64,000 nucleotides of DNA from contig NZ_JANUEQ010000003.1 of assembly GCF_024807845.1 (NCBI RefSeq), forward strand, positions 558,001 to 622,000, given 5' to 3'. The stretch comes from Klebsiella sp. BIGb0407 (GTDB lineage: Bacteria; Pseudomonadota; Gammaproteobacteria; Enterobacterales; Enterobacteriaceae). Numbering within the stretch: the stretch's first letter is position 1; the number at the start of each line of letters is the position of its first letter. Positions 43,371 through 52,151 of the stretch are shown one piece after another. The translations under genes were made by a program, and so were the position numbers. The notes below the pieces were generated by a model. The model made no database searches. It was given only the letters and a program-made list of their open reading frames with translations, and had not been told where the DNA came from.

Positions 43371-44480
43371 TCAGTTATGTACCGGTGCAGGAATAGCGGC
43401 GCTTACGCGCAGCCCGTCTGAGTTAAAGACCATACAGTTGCGAATATCAAAACGCAGCTTCAGGTTCTGATACGGGCGGAAGTGGACATCTCCTGGCAGC
43501 AACATTTTAAAGCCGTCATGGCCATGACACTGCCCGAACAGGTAAGTATTGTTACCCAAACGCTCAACCACTTCACAATGAAAATCAAGCACCAGAGACT
43601 CTTCCTGTGCCACCGCCAGATGCTCAGGCCGCAGGCCCAGCGTTACCGTATCACCGGGCTGCAATGCTTCGGTTGTAATTTCAAGCGTCAGACTCTGAGT
43701 ATCAGCTACCTCAAGAGTAATCTGGCCGGGTTCCCAGCTTTTAACCACTGCTGGCAGGAAGTTCATTTTCGGTGAACCAATAAAACCAGCGACAAATTTA
43801 TTCACCGGATTGTAGTAGAGATCCATCGGGGAACCCATTTGCTCTACTTTGCCGTAATTCATCACCACAATTTTATCCGCCAGCGTCATCGCTTCAACCT
43901 GATCATGGGTGACATACACCATGGTGGTTTTCATCTCCTGATGCAGCTTGGCAATATGCAATCGCATATCCACGCGCAGTTCGGCATCAAGGTTAGACAG
44001 CGGCTCATCGAACATAAATACGCGTGGTTTGCGCACAATAGCGCGACCAATAGCAACACGCTGACGCTGACCGCCCGAAAGCTGTTTCGGTTTTCTGTCC
44101 AGAAGATGGGAAAGTTGCAGCGTTTTCGCCACCATTTCAACCTGATGACGAATTTCTTCTTTCGGAACTTTGTTAACCTTCAGGCCATAACCCATATTTT
44201 CAGCAACCGTCATATGAGGATAAAGCGCATAAGACTGGAACACCATCGCTACGCCGCGGTGTGATGGGGCAACATCATTAATCACTTCGTCGCCAATCAG
44301 TATCTCACCGCCGCTGATATCCTCCAGCCCGGCAATCATACGTAATAACGTCGATTTACCACAGCCGGATGGCCCGACAAACACAGCAAACTCTCCATCC
44401 TCAATATCGAGATTGATGTTATGCAGCGTTTCGGTTTTGCCGAAGCGTTTGGTCACGTTCCTCAGTCTAATGCTGGACAT
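43371..44480 (-). CDS. ganK: ABC transporter ATPase for galactan oligosaccharides (MalK family)
   Basis: ATP-binding subunit that powers a sugar ABC importer at the inner membrane. The protein has 369 residues. Walker [10 protein letters not shown] is at 36-44, signature LSGGQ at 134-138 and Walker B FMFDEP at 155-160. The C-terminal OB/TOBE region is like that of MalK and UgpC. The ATG at 44480 has GAGG 8 nt upstream. It is divergent from ganEFGAB, as gan ABC genes need an ATPase and none lies among ganE, F and G. The name follows the Dickeya gan locus. Confidence 0.85.
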   Translation of the reverse strand: MSSIRLRNVTKRFGKTETLHNINLDIEDGEFAVFVGPSGCGKSTLLRMIAGLEDISGGEILIGDEVINDVAPSHRGVAMVFQSYALYPHMTVAENMGYGLKVNKVPKEEIRHQVEMVAKTLQLSHLLDRKPKQLSGGQRQRVAIGRAIVRKPRVFMFDEPLSNLDAELRVDMRLHIAKLHQEMKTTMVYVTHDQVEAMTLADKIVVMNYGKVEQMGSPMDLYYNPVNKFVAGFIGSPKMNFLPAVVKSWEPGQITLEVADTQSLTLEITTEALQPGDTVTLGLRPEHLAVAQEESLVLDFHCEVVERLGNNTYLFGQCHGHDGFKMLLPGDVHFRPYQNLKLRFDIRNCMVFNSDGLRVSAAIPAPVHN

Positions 44481-44651
44481 TCGGTAATCCTCGAAAGTTA
44501 TCATTCTGATGCTATTAATCGTTATGCTGTCGTCACTAACCCGATAAATGTATTACGTATAACATTCCACTGGAAAGATACACAACACAGATAAAGCATG
44601 GAAGAACTATAACTTCCTTGAATTTACGCCCCTATCTGATGATTTCATTTC

Positions 44652-44667
44652 TGCAATCAAGATCACA
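44652..44667 (+). promoter_or_regulatory. Candidate CRP site and ganE promoter region
   Basis: TGCAATCAAGATCACA has a perfect TCACA half and a weaker TGCAA half at the proper 6-bp spacing. A -10-like TATAAC follows at 44713-44718, giving a start near 44725 and a CRP position of roughly -62 to -66. The -35 is poor, as expected for a CRP-dependent promoter. This is inference from pattern only. Confidence 0.45.
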
Positions 44668-44718
44668 CAATAGCGACATTTTTGTAGAGTTAGACGGCTT
44701 CAAAGCGTAGCGTATAAC

Positions 44719-44735
44719 ATTGTAACGTATTACCA
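44719..44735 (+). promoter_or_regulatory. Possible GanR operator at ganE promoter
   Basis: ATTGTAACGTATTACCA agrees at 12 of 17 positions with the stronger operator candidate upstream of ganL (ATGTGAACGTAGTACAA). It overlaps the inferred ganE start site. Confidence 0.35.
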
Positions 44736-44840
44736 GTATCTTTACCCCACTCTGCGTAAACAGAGGCTTTACATTACAGGAACCTTGTTTACTGTTAGGT
44801 ACAAAACACAATAATGTTATACCTTCACAAGAGATTAAGA

Positions 44841-46076
44841 ATGAAAACCAAAAAGATAACCGCAATGATCTTAAGCGCACTGGCCATCGCTCAGTGTGCC
44901 AGCTTCTCTGTACAAGCCGCACAAAAGCAGTTAACCGTTTGGGAAGACATCAAAAAATCTGATGGTATTAAGCAGGCTATCGCCGATTTTGAAAAACAAT
45001 ACGATGTAAAAATTAAAGTGCAGGAGACGCCTTACGCCCAGCAGATTGAAAAGTTACGCCTTGATGGCCCTTCGGGTATCGGACCTGACGTGCTGGTTAT
45101 TCCCAATGACCAACTCGGTGGCGCCGTTATACAAGGATTGCTGACCCCGCTGGATGTGAATAAGACCATAGTCGATGCTTTCACTGCCCCTTCAGTCTCG
45201 GCCTTCACGATGAATGGTTCCCTCTACGGCCTGCCAAAGGCAGTAGAAACCCTGGTGATGATTTACAACAAAGATATCCTGCCAGCCCCACTTGCCACAC
45301 TGGATGAATATGCCCAGTTCTCGAAAAAACAGCGGGCAGAGAATAAATACGGCTTACTGGCAAAGTTTGATCAAATTTATTACTCCTGGGGTGCGATTGG
45401 CCCGATGGGAGGATACATCTTCAAAAAAGAGGCTAACGGCAGCCTGAATGCCAATGATGTTGGTCTTAACACACCGGGTGCTATCGATGCGGTCACCTAT
45501 CTGAAGACGTTCTATACCGATGGCCTGCTGCCAACCGGTATCCTGGGCGATAACGGTCTGAATGCCATTGACTCATTATTTACCGAGAAAAAAGCCGCTG
45601 CTGTTATCAATGGACCCTGGGCATTCCAGCCCTATGAAGCTGCCGGAATTAACTACGGCGTTGCTCCACTGCCAGCGCTCCCGGATGGTAAAGAGATGAG
45701 TTCATTCCTCGGAGTGAAAGGCTATGTGGTCTCAACCTGGAGTAAAGATAAGGCATTGGCTCAGCAATTTATTGAGTTTATCAATCAGCCTCAATACGTC
45801 AAAACCCGCTATCAGGTGACCAAAGAGATCCCAGCCCTCACCGCCATGATAGACGATCCGCTAATTAAAGATGACGAAAGAGCCAGCGCTGTTGCTATTC
45901 AGGCCAGCCGTGCTTCCGCGATGCCGAGCATTCCTGAAATGAATGAAGTCTGGGGCCCTGCTAACGCCGCACTGGAGTTAAGTCTCACCGGCAAACAAGC
46001 GCCAAAAGAAGCGCTGGATAACGCAGTAAAACAAATTCATATGCAAATCGAAGCTATGCAGGCGAGTAACCAATAA
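44841..46076 (+). CDS. ganE: Periplasmic galactan-oligosaccharide binding protein (MalE-like)
   Basis: Solute-binding protein of the ABC importer, similar in form to maltose-binding protein. The protein has 411 residues. The signal peptide MKTKKITAMILSALAIAQCA continues to a cleavage site near VQA-A (residue 26-27), and the mature protein starts QKQLTVWEDIKK. Motifs such as GPSGIGPDVLVIPNDQLG and AAVINGPWAF are typical of the maltodextrin-type family. The ATG at 44841 is preceded by AAGAG. A hairpin after the gene suggests higher expression than the permease genes. Confidence 0.87.
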   Translation: MKTKKITAMILSALAIAQCASFSVQAAQKQLTVWEDIKKSDGIKQAIADFEKQYDVKIKVQETPYAQQIEKLRLDGPSGIGPDVLVIPNDQLGGAVIQGLLTPLDVNKTIVDAFTAPSVSAFTMNGSLYGLPKAVETLVMIYNKDILPAPLATLDEYAQFSKKQRAENKYGLLAKFDQIYYSWGAIGPMGGYIFKKEANGSLNANDVGLNTPGAIDAVTYLKTFYTDGLLPTGILGDNGLNAIDSLFTEKKAAAVINGPWAFQPYEAAGINYGVAPLPALPDGKEMSSFLGVKGYVVSTWSKDKALAQQFIEFINQPQYVKTRYQVTKEIPALTAMIDDPLIKDDERASAVAIQASRASAMPSIPEMNEVWGPANAALELSLTGKQAPKEALDNAVKQIHMQIEAMQASNQ

Positions 46077-46088
46077 ATCTCGTGATAC

Positions 46089-46110
46089 TGGCGGCCTGTT
46101 AAGGTCGCCA
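46089..46110 (+). other. Intercistronic hairpin between ganE and ganF
   Basis: TGGCGGCC (46089-46096) pairs with GGTCGCCA (46103-46110) over a 6-nt loop. No T-run follows. Such stems after binding-protein genes usually protect the upstream message and lower the permease level. Confidence 0.6.
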
Positions 46111-46136
46111 AAAGATGATGAAAGAAGGAGCAGTAT

Positions 46137-47444
46137 GTGAGTATTAGTCCAGGCGATAACGCCGCACTCGCCCCATCACAGAACCGCCATGCTTTGGCTT
46201 CGGTCCTGTGCGCAATCATACCCGGCTTTGGTCAGTTCTATCATCGCCAGTGGGTGAAGGGGCTTGTCTTCCTGGTGTTGATCGGGAGTTTTTTGGGTGT
46301 TTTTTATGACTTCCTGAAACATGGACTGTGGGGACTGTATACGCTTGGCGAACAGGTTCCACGTGATAACTCCATTTTCCTGCTGGCTGAAGGGATAATC
46401 AGTGTCCTGATAGTCTGCTTTGGCGTAGGGCTCTATTTTCTTTCATTTCGGGATGCCTGGATAAACGGCAAAAAACGTGATGCCGGGCTACCGCTGAACA
46501 GTGTCCGTAAACAGTACCAGTTGCTGCTCAGCGAGGGTTTTCCCTATCTGATGATAACGCCCGGATTTATTCTGCTGGTGTTTGCCGTTATCTTTCCGAT
46601 TTTATTCGGCTTCTCTATCGCCTTTACTAACTACAACCTGTACCACACGCCTCCGGCTAAACTGGTGGACTGGGTTGGATTTAAAAACTTTGTCAATATT
46701 TTTACCCTGAGTATCTGGCGCTCCACCTTCTTTGATGTTCTGCAATGGACGGTGGTCTGGACTCTGCTGGCAACCACCCTGCAATGTTCGGTGGGTGTGC
46801 TGCTGGCTATTCTGGTGAATCAAAAAGATCTGCGTTTTAAGCCGCTGATCCGTACTATTTTTATCCTGCCATGGGCGGTACCGGGCTTCGTCACCATTCT
46901 GGTTTTTGCTGGCATGTTTAACGACACTTTCGGGGTGATTAATAACTCTATTCTGGCTTTCTTCGGGGTAGAAGCCAAAGCCTGGATGACGGACCCATTC
47001 TGGACCAAAACAGCGTTGATTCTGATGCAAACCTGGCTCGGTTTTCCGTTTGTATTTGCCATGACCACCGGTGTATTACAGGCTATTCCCGATGATTTAT
47101 ATGAAGCGGCCACCATGGACGGCGCCAGCTCTTATACCAAGTTACGCACTATTACGTTACCGCTGGTGATGTACTCCATCGCCCCGATAATCATCACGCA
47201 ATACACCTTCAACTTTAATAATTTCAACATTATTTATCTGTTTAACAACGGCGGCCCGGCGGTAGCGGGTTCCAACGCCGGTGGAACGGATATTCTGGTG
47301 TCGTGGATCTATAAACTGACTATGTCATCTTCCCAATACGCGATAGCAGCCACTATCACTATTTTGCTCTCAATTTTTGTGGTGGGCATCGCCCTGTGGC
47401 AATTCCGGGCAACCAAATCATTCAAAAATGATGACATGGCATAG
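46137..47444 (+). CDS. ganF: ABC transporter permease (MalF-like)
   Basis: Inner-membrane permease of the galactan-oligosaccharide importer, 435 residues with about eight membrane segments. The cytoplasmic coupling motif with the family EAA signature is EAATMDGASSYTKLRTITLPL near residue 325. It starts with GTG, with AAGGAG 6 nt upstream. A nearby ATG at 46135 is out of frame and meets a stop at once. It lies 60 bp after ganE and just before ganG. Confidence 0.88.
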   Translation: MSISPGDNAALAPSQNRHALASVLCAIIPGFGQFYHRQWVKGLVFLVLIGSFLGVFYDFLKHGLWGLYTLGEQVPRDNSIFLLAEGIISVLIVCFGVGLYFLSFRDAWINGKKRDAGLPLNSVRKQYQLLLSEGFPYLMITPGFILLVFAVIFPILFGFSIAFTNYNLYHTPPAKLVDWVGFKNFVNIFTLSIWRSTFFDVLQWTVVWTLLATTLQCSVGVLLAILVNQKDLRFKPLIRTIFILPWAVPGFVTILVFAGMFNDTFGVINNSILAFFGVEAKAWMTDPFWTKTALILMQTWLGFPFVFAMTTGVLQAIPDDLYEAATMDGASSYTKLRTITLPLVMYSIAPIIITQYTFNFNNFNIIYLFNNGGPAVAGSNAGGTDILVSWIYKLTMSSSQYAIAATITILLSIFVVGIALWQFRATKSFKNDDMA

Positions 47445-47454
47445 GGGACAGAAC

Positions 47455-48306
47455 ATGGCTAAGTCGCAAAGTATCAAGCAGGAAAAATGGATCCGACTGT
47501 CTCTCTCATGGATAGTGATCATCTTCGTTTCCGTCATCATTATTTATCCGTTGATCTGGACGGTAGGCGCATCGCTTAATGCCGGTAACAGCCTGCTCAG
47601 CACCTCTATTATTCCGGAGAATCTGACGTTCGAGCACTATGCCAGTTTATTCAATGGCAATGTGGACTATCTGTCCTGGTACTGGAACTCAATGAAAATC
47701 AGTTTTCTGACCATGATATTCACTCTTATCAGCGTCAGTTTTACCGCCTACGCCTTCTCGCGCTTTCGGTTTAAGGGGCGTCAGAATGGGCTGATGCTCT
47801 TTCTGCTGTTGCAGATGATCCCGCAATTCTCAGCACTGATTGCCATTTTTGTCCTGTCGCAATTGCTCGGACTGGTTAATAGCCACCTGGCACTGGTTCT
47901 GATTTATGTCGCCGGCATGATCCCGATGAATACCTATTTGATGAAGGGTTATCTCGACGCGATTCCGAAAGATCTCGACGAATCAGCACGGATGGACGGT
48001 GCCAGTAACTTCCGTATTTTCATTGAGATAATTATGCCGCTATCAAAACCGATCCTTGCGGTCGTGGCATTGTTCTCTTTTACCGGACCGCTGGGTGACT
48101 TCATTTTATCAAGCACCATCCTGCGTACCCCGGACCAATACACCTTACCGATTGGCCTCTATAACTTAGTGTCACAAAAGATGGGCGCCAGTTACACCTT
48201 ATATGCCGCAGGCGCGGTATTGATTGCAGTCCCGGTAGCGATTCTCTACCTGGCATTGCAGAAATACTTTGTGTCCGGGCTGACCTCAGGCAGTACTAAA
48301 GGATAA
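47455..48306 (+). CDS. ganG: ABC transporter permease (MalG-like)
   Basis: Second permease subunit, 283 residues and about six membrane segments. The EAA-type loop is DESARMDGASNFRIFIEIIM, near residue 180. The ATG at 47455 is preceded by GGGGA at 7 nt and lies 10 bp after ganF. In-frame upstream starts fall inside ganF. With GanF and two GanK subunits it should form the transport complex. Confidence 0.88.
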   Translation: MAKSQSIKQEKWIRLSLSWIVIIFVSVIIIYPLIWTVGASLNAGNSLLSTSIIPENLTFEHYASLFNGNVDYLSWYWNSMKISFLTMIFTLISVSFTAYAFSRFRFKGRQNGLMLFLLLQMIPQFSALIAIFVLSQLLGLVNSHLALVLIYVAGMIPMNTYLMKGYLDAIPKDLDESARMDGASNFRIFIEIIMPLSKPILAVVALFSFTGPLGDFILSSTILRTPDQYTLPIGLYNLVSQKMGASYTLYAAGAVLIAVPVAILYLALQKYFVSGLTSGSTKG

Positions 48307-48310
48307 AACG

Positions 48311-49513
48311 ATGAAAAAGTTTGCACCGACATTACTGGCAGTCTGTTTATCGCTCAGCATGACAGGCACCGCTTTTGCTACCAGCGATGTGACTATCACA
48401 CCGTTTAAAAATATGCCTGCGGATTTTATTAAAGGCGCGGATATCTCGACCCTGGCTGAAGTTGAACGCCAGGGAGCCAAGTTCTATAACGAACAGGGTG
48501 TCCAGCAAGATGCTATCGCTATCTTAAAACACAACGGTGTTAACTATGTTCGCCTGCGTTTATGGGTCGATCCTAAAGATGCTAACGGTGCCACTTATGG
48601 CGGTGGCAGCAATGATCTTGAGACTACCCTCGCCTTGGCTAAACGAGTAAAGGGCCAGGGAATGAAGCTATTACTGGACTTCCACTATAGCGATTTCTGG
48701 ACTGACCCGGGTAAACAGTTTAAGCCGAAAGCCTGGCAGAAAATGAATTATGACCAGCTCAAAGTCGCGATTCATGACTACACGCGTGACACCATCGCCA
48801 CCTTTAAAAAAGAAGGCGTCTTGCCCGATATGGTACAAATCGGCAATGAAATTAACGGCGGTATGTTGTGGCCGGAAGGTAAAAGCTGGGGACAAAATGG
48901 CGGTGAATTTGATCGTTTAGCAGGACTGCTTAATGCCGCCATCATTGGTCTGCGTGAAAATCTTAGCTCCCCTTCTGATGTCAAAATTATGCTGCACCTC
49001 GCCGAAGGAACTAAAAATGATATGTTCCACTGGTGGTTCGACGAAATAACCAAACGTAATGTGCCGTTCGATATTATTGGTCTGTCAATGTACACCTACT
49101 GGAATGGTCCTATCAGCGCGCTGAAAGCAAATATGGATGATATCAGTAAGCGTTATAACAAAGATGTCATTGTGGTTGAGGCCGCTTATGGCTATAGCCT
49201 GGAAAACTGTGATAACGCGGAAAATAGTTTCAACGAAAAAGAAGCTAAAGACGGTGGCTATCCGGGCACTGTTCAGGGTCAGGCTAACTTTATTCGCGAT
49301 CTTATACAGGCCGTAATAGATGTTCCTGATGGCCGCGGTAAAGGCATATTTTATTGGGAACCGACCTGGATAGTTGCGCCTGGAAATACCTGGGCAACAC
49401 CAGTCGGGATGGAATATATAGAGGATCGCTGGAAAACAGGTAATGCCCGTGAAAACCAGGCGTTATTTGACTGCAAAGGTAAAGTCCTGCCCTCTATTAA
49501 AGTATTTAATTAA
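48311..49513 (+). CDS. ganA: Secreted arabinogalactan endo-beta-1,4-galactanase (GH53)
   Basis: Glycoside hydrolase family 53 enzyme that cuts internal beta-1,4-galactosidic bonds of plant pectic galactan. The protein has 400 residues. A signal peptide ends near AFA (residue 23), so it acts in the periplasm or outside. The acid/base is E180 in QIGNEINGG, and the nucleophile is E290 in VIVVEAAYGYS. Other family motifs are KGADIS and RLRLWVDP. It starts 4 bp after ganG, with AAGGA upstream, so it is co-expressed with the importer. Confidence 0.92.
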   Translation: MKKFAPTLLAVCLSLSMTGTAFATSDVTITPFKNMPADFIKGADISTLAEVERQGAKFYNEQGVQQDAIAILKHNGVNYVRLRLWVDPKDANGATYGGGSNDLETTLALAKRVKGQGMKLLLDFHYSDFWTDPGKQFKPKAWQKMNYDQLKVAIHDYTRDTIATFKKEGVLPDMVQIGNEINGGMLWPEGKSWGQNGGEFDRLAGLLNAAIIGLRENLSSPSDVKIMLHLAEGTKNDMFHWWFDEITKRNVPFDIIGLSMYTYWNGPISALKANMDDISKRYNKDVIVVEAAYGYSLENCDNAENSFNEKEAKDGGYPGTVQGQANFIRDLIQAVIDVPDGRGKGIFYWEPTWIVAPGNTWATPVGMEYIEDRWKTGNARENQALFDCKGKVLPSIKVFN

Positions 49514-49563
49514 TTACACCTGATGAATGGGTGAAATCTACAGTTTTATTTTAAGGATATATT

Positions 49564-51624
49564 ATGTTTAAGTTTCCACCTTTAAGCGCAAAGGTTCCTG
49601 CGTTAATGCACGGTGCTGACTATAATCCAGAACAATGGGAGAATTATTCTGGCATTATTGAAAAAGATATTACAATGATGAAACAAGCAAAATGTAATAT
49701 CATGTCTGTGGGAATATTTAGCTGGGCAAAACTTGAACCTCAAGAAGGTGTATATGATTTTGCCTGGCTCGATGAAATTATTGATAAACTCTATGCGGCT
49801 GGCATACATATATTTCTCGCCACCCCAAGTGGCGCTCGTCCGGCGTGGATGTCGCAAAAATATCCCGAAGTTCTGCGAATTGGACGTGACAGAGTGCCCG
49901 CGTTACATGGCGGACGCCATAATCACTGTCTGACTTCTCCGGTTTATCGTCAGAAGGTTCAGCAAATTAACCAGCAGCTGGCGGAGCGCTATGCGCATCA
50001 TCCGGCGGTGATTGGCTGGCATATTTCTAATGAATATAGCGGCGAATGCCACTGTAATAGCTGTCAGGATAAATTCCGCGTCTGGCTAAAAGAGCGCTAT
50101 CAGACTCTGGAAGCACTCAATGAAGCCTGGTGGAGTACTTTCTGGAGCCATACCTACAGTGACTGGTCACAAATTGAATCGCCAGCACCTCAGGGTGAGG
50201 TCTCTATTCACGGCCTGAATCTTGACTGGAAGCGTTTTAATACCGCTCAGGTTACTGATTTTTGCAGTGAAGAAGCAAAACCGTTAAAAGCAGTCAACCC
50301 GGCGATCCCCACGACCACTAACTTTATGGAGTACTTCTACGATTACGACTATTGGAAACTGGCAGAGGCTATCGATTTTATCTCTTGGGACAGCTATCCA
50401 ATGTGGCATCGTGAGAAGGATGAAACCTTACTGGCCTGTTATACCGCGCTGTATCACGACATGATGCGCTCGCTTAAAGGGGGCAAGCCTTTCGTCCTGA
50501 TGGAGTCGACGCCAAGCGCCACCAACTGGCAGCCGCTCAGTAAGCTGAAAAAACCGGGTATGCATATCCTCTCTTCGCTACAGGCTGTGGCCCATGGCGC
50601 AGATTCTGTGCAGTACTTCCAGTGGCGTAAAAGTCGTGGCTCGGTGGAGAAGTTCCACGGTGCGATTGTTGACCATGTCGGACATATTGATACCCGTGTG
50701 GGTCGTGAAGTCAGTGAACTGGGACGTATTCTGGAAGCAATGGCACCTGTTGCCGGTAGCCGCGTGGAAGCTAAAGTTGCGCTGATTTTTGACCAGGAAA
50801 GCCGCTGGGCGATGGACGATGCTCAAGGACCACGAAACAGTGGACTCGAGTTTGAAAAAACTCTGGCTGAACATTATCGTCCGTTCTGGGAGCAAGGGAT
50901 CGCGGTAGATGTTATCAATGCCGACTGCGATATTTCCGACTATAGCCTGGTGATTGCTCCAATGCTGTATATGGTGCGCGATGGTTTTGCGGACAAGGTG
51001 ACGCGTTTTGTTGAGCAAGGTGGTCAATTTGTTACCACCTACTGGAGCGGGATTGTTAATGAATCTGACCTCTGCTATCTCGATGGTTTCCCGGGCCCGT
51101 TACGCAAATTACTCGGTATCTGGGCTGAAGAGATAGACTCCCTGGGTGATGATGACAGCAATCAGATACAAGGATTAGCGGGTAATAAGGCAGAGCTGCA
51201 GGGACCCTATCAGGTGCGCGATTTGTGCGAACTGATTCACCTGGAAACAGCTGATGCCGTTGCCCGTTACCGGGAGGATTTCTATGCGGACCGCCCTGCA
51301 GTCACGGTCAATCAAGTCGGCTCAGGAAAGGCCTGGTATGTTGCCTCCCGTAATGATGCCGCATTCCAGCGTGATTTCTTCGGCAATATTATCCGTGAGC
51401 TTAAACTGCCGCGGGCTCTTGATAGCCAGTTCCCTGAGGGTGTGACGGCGCACCGCCGTACCGACGGTGAAAGTGAATTTATTGTGGTAGAAAACTACAG
51501 CGCCAAAACACAAACCCTGAAGTTACCGGCAGCCTTTATCGATATGGTCACCCGGGAAGCGGTAGAGGGCGATATCACCCTTTCCCCATGGGGAAGCCAG
51601 GTACTCACTCGCCGTATTGTCTAA
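49564..51624 (+). CDS. ganB: Beta-galactosidase (GH42)
   Basis: Cytoplasmic family 42 beta-galactosidase, 686 residues, which releases galactose from imported galacto-oligosaccharides. The acid/base is E157 in HISNEYSGE and the nucleophile is E314 in VLMESTPS. The zinc cluster of the family is seen as C122, C162, C164 and C167. There is no signal peptide. AAGGA lies 7 nt before the ATG. A strong terminator follows, closing ganEFGAB. Confidence 0.92.
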   Translation: MFKFPPLSAKVPALMHGADYNPEQWENYSGIIEKDITMMKQAKCNIMSVGIFSWAKLEPQEGVYDFAWLDEIIDKLYAAGIHIFLATPSGARPAWMSQKYPEVLRIGRDRVPALHGGRHNHCLTSPVYRQKVQQINQQLAERYAHHPAVIGWHISNEYSGECHCNSCQDKFRVWLKERYQTLEALNEAWWSTFWSHTYSDWSQIESPAPQGEVSIHGLNLDWKRFNTAQVTDFCSEEAKPLKAVNPAIPTTTNFMEYFYDYDYWKLAEAIDFISWDSYPMWHREKDETLLACYTALYHDMMRSLKGGKPFVLMESTPSATNWQPLSKLKKPGMHILSSLQAVAHGADSVQYFQWRKSRGSVEKFHGAIVDHVGHIDTRVGREVSELGRILEAMAPVAGSRVEAKVALIFDQESRWAMDDAQGPRNSGLEFEKTLAEHYRPFWEQGIAVDVINADCDISDYSLVIAPMLYMVRDGFADKVTRFVEQGGQFVTTYWSGIVNESDLCYLDGFPGPLRKLLGIWAEEIDSLGDDDSNQIQGLAGNKAELQGPYQVRDLCELIHLETADAVARYREDFYADRPAVTVNQVGSGKAWYVASRNDAAFQRDFFGNIIRELKLPRALDSQFPEGVTAHRRTDGESEFIVVENYSAKTQTLKLPAAFIDMVTREAVEGDITLSPWGSQVLTRRIV

Positions 51625-51644
51625 CAGCATCTGACGTTGTTCCC

Positions 51645-51673
51645 TGCCCATTCAGTCGAATGGGCATTTTTTT
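51645..51673 (+). terminator. Terminator after ganB
   Basis: TGCCCATTC (51645-51653) pairs with GAATGGGCA (51658-51666) over a 4-nt loop and runs into seven T. It separates ganB from the IIB gene. Confidence 0.92.
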
Positions 51674-51703
51674 ATCTGTCACTCAACGTAAAAGGTCATT
51701 ATT

Positions 51704-52015
51704 ATGGTAAGCCTGAAATCTTTACTCCATTATTCCACACACCCCAAACAGAGCCAGCCATTAACAGAGGCTGAGCAACAGCAGGCAGAGGAATTATTAA
51801 CGTACTTCGGCGGGCGGGATAATATTCAACATATCGATGCCTGTATTACCCGGCTACGTGTCACGGTAAACGATTTATCAAAGGTGAATTCTGAAGCATT
51901 ACAGAAAGCCGGGGCATTAGGCGTTATTATTCTTGGTAAAGAGGTGCATGCAATATTTGGTATGCAGTCAGATAATTTACGTAAAATACTGGATGAACGT
52001 TTTTCTCAGCGGTAA
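51704..52015 (+). CDS. Stand-alone PTS EIIB domain (glucose type)
   Basis: A 103-residue protein that is essentially one phosphotransferase IIB domain. FGGRDNIQHIDACITRLRVT matches the glucose/N-acetylglucosamine IIB active site, with phospho-acceptor C47, and the C-terminal part IFGMQSDNLRKILDE is also conserved. No IIC or IIA partner is present in this window. AAGG lies 9 nt before the ATG. It sits after the ganB terminator and is convergent with ganL, so it needs its own promoter or read-through. It may be a regulatory phospho-domain or work with a distant IIC. The role is unknown. Confidence 0.85.
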   Translation: MVSLKSLLHYSTHPKQSQPLTEAEQQQAEELLTYFGGRDNIQHIDACITRLRVTVNDLSKVNSEALQKAGALGVIILGKEVHAIFGMQSDNLRKILDERFSQR

Positions 52016-52016
52016 T

Positions 52017-52045
52017 AAAAAAAGGGGTAACATAACTGTTACCCC
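52017..52045 (-). terminator. ganL rho-independent terminator
   Basis: On the minus strand GGGGTAAC (52045-52038) pairs with GTTACCCC (52031-52024), with a 6-nt loop, followed by seven T (52023-52017). It lies about 105 bp past the ganL stop. The stretch 52046-52151 between them shows nothing else. Confidence 0.8.
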
Positions 52046-52151
52046 AAACAAACCCATTAAAGTAAATCTAAAATAAATACCATCGGAGATGAGGTGCTAT
52101 AACTAATGATAACGGTAATAAATATACTGCTGAATAAATAAGAGGCGTTAA

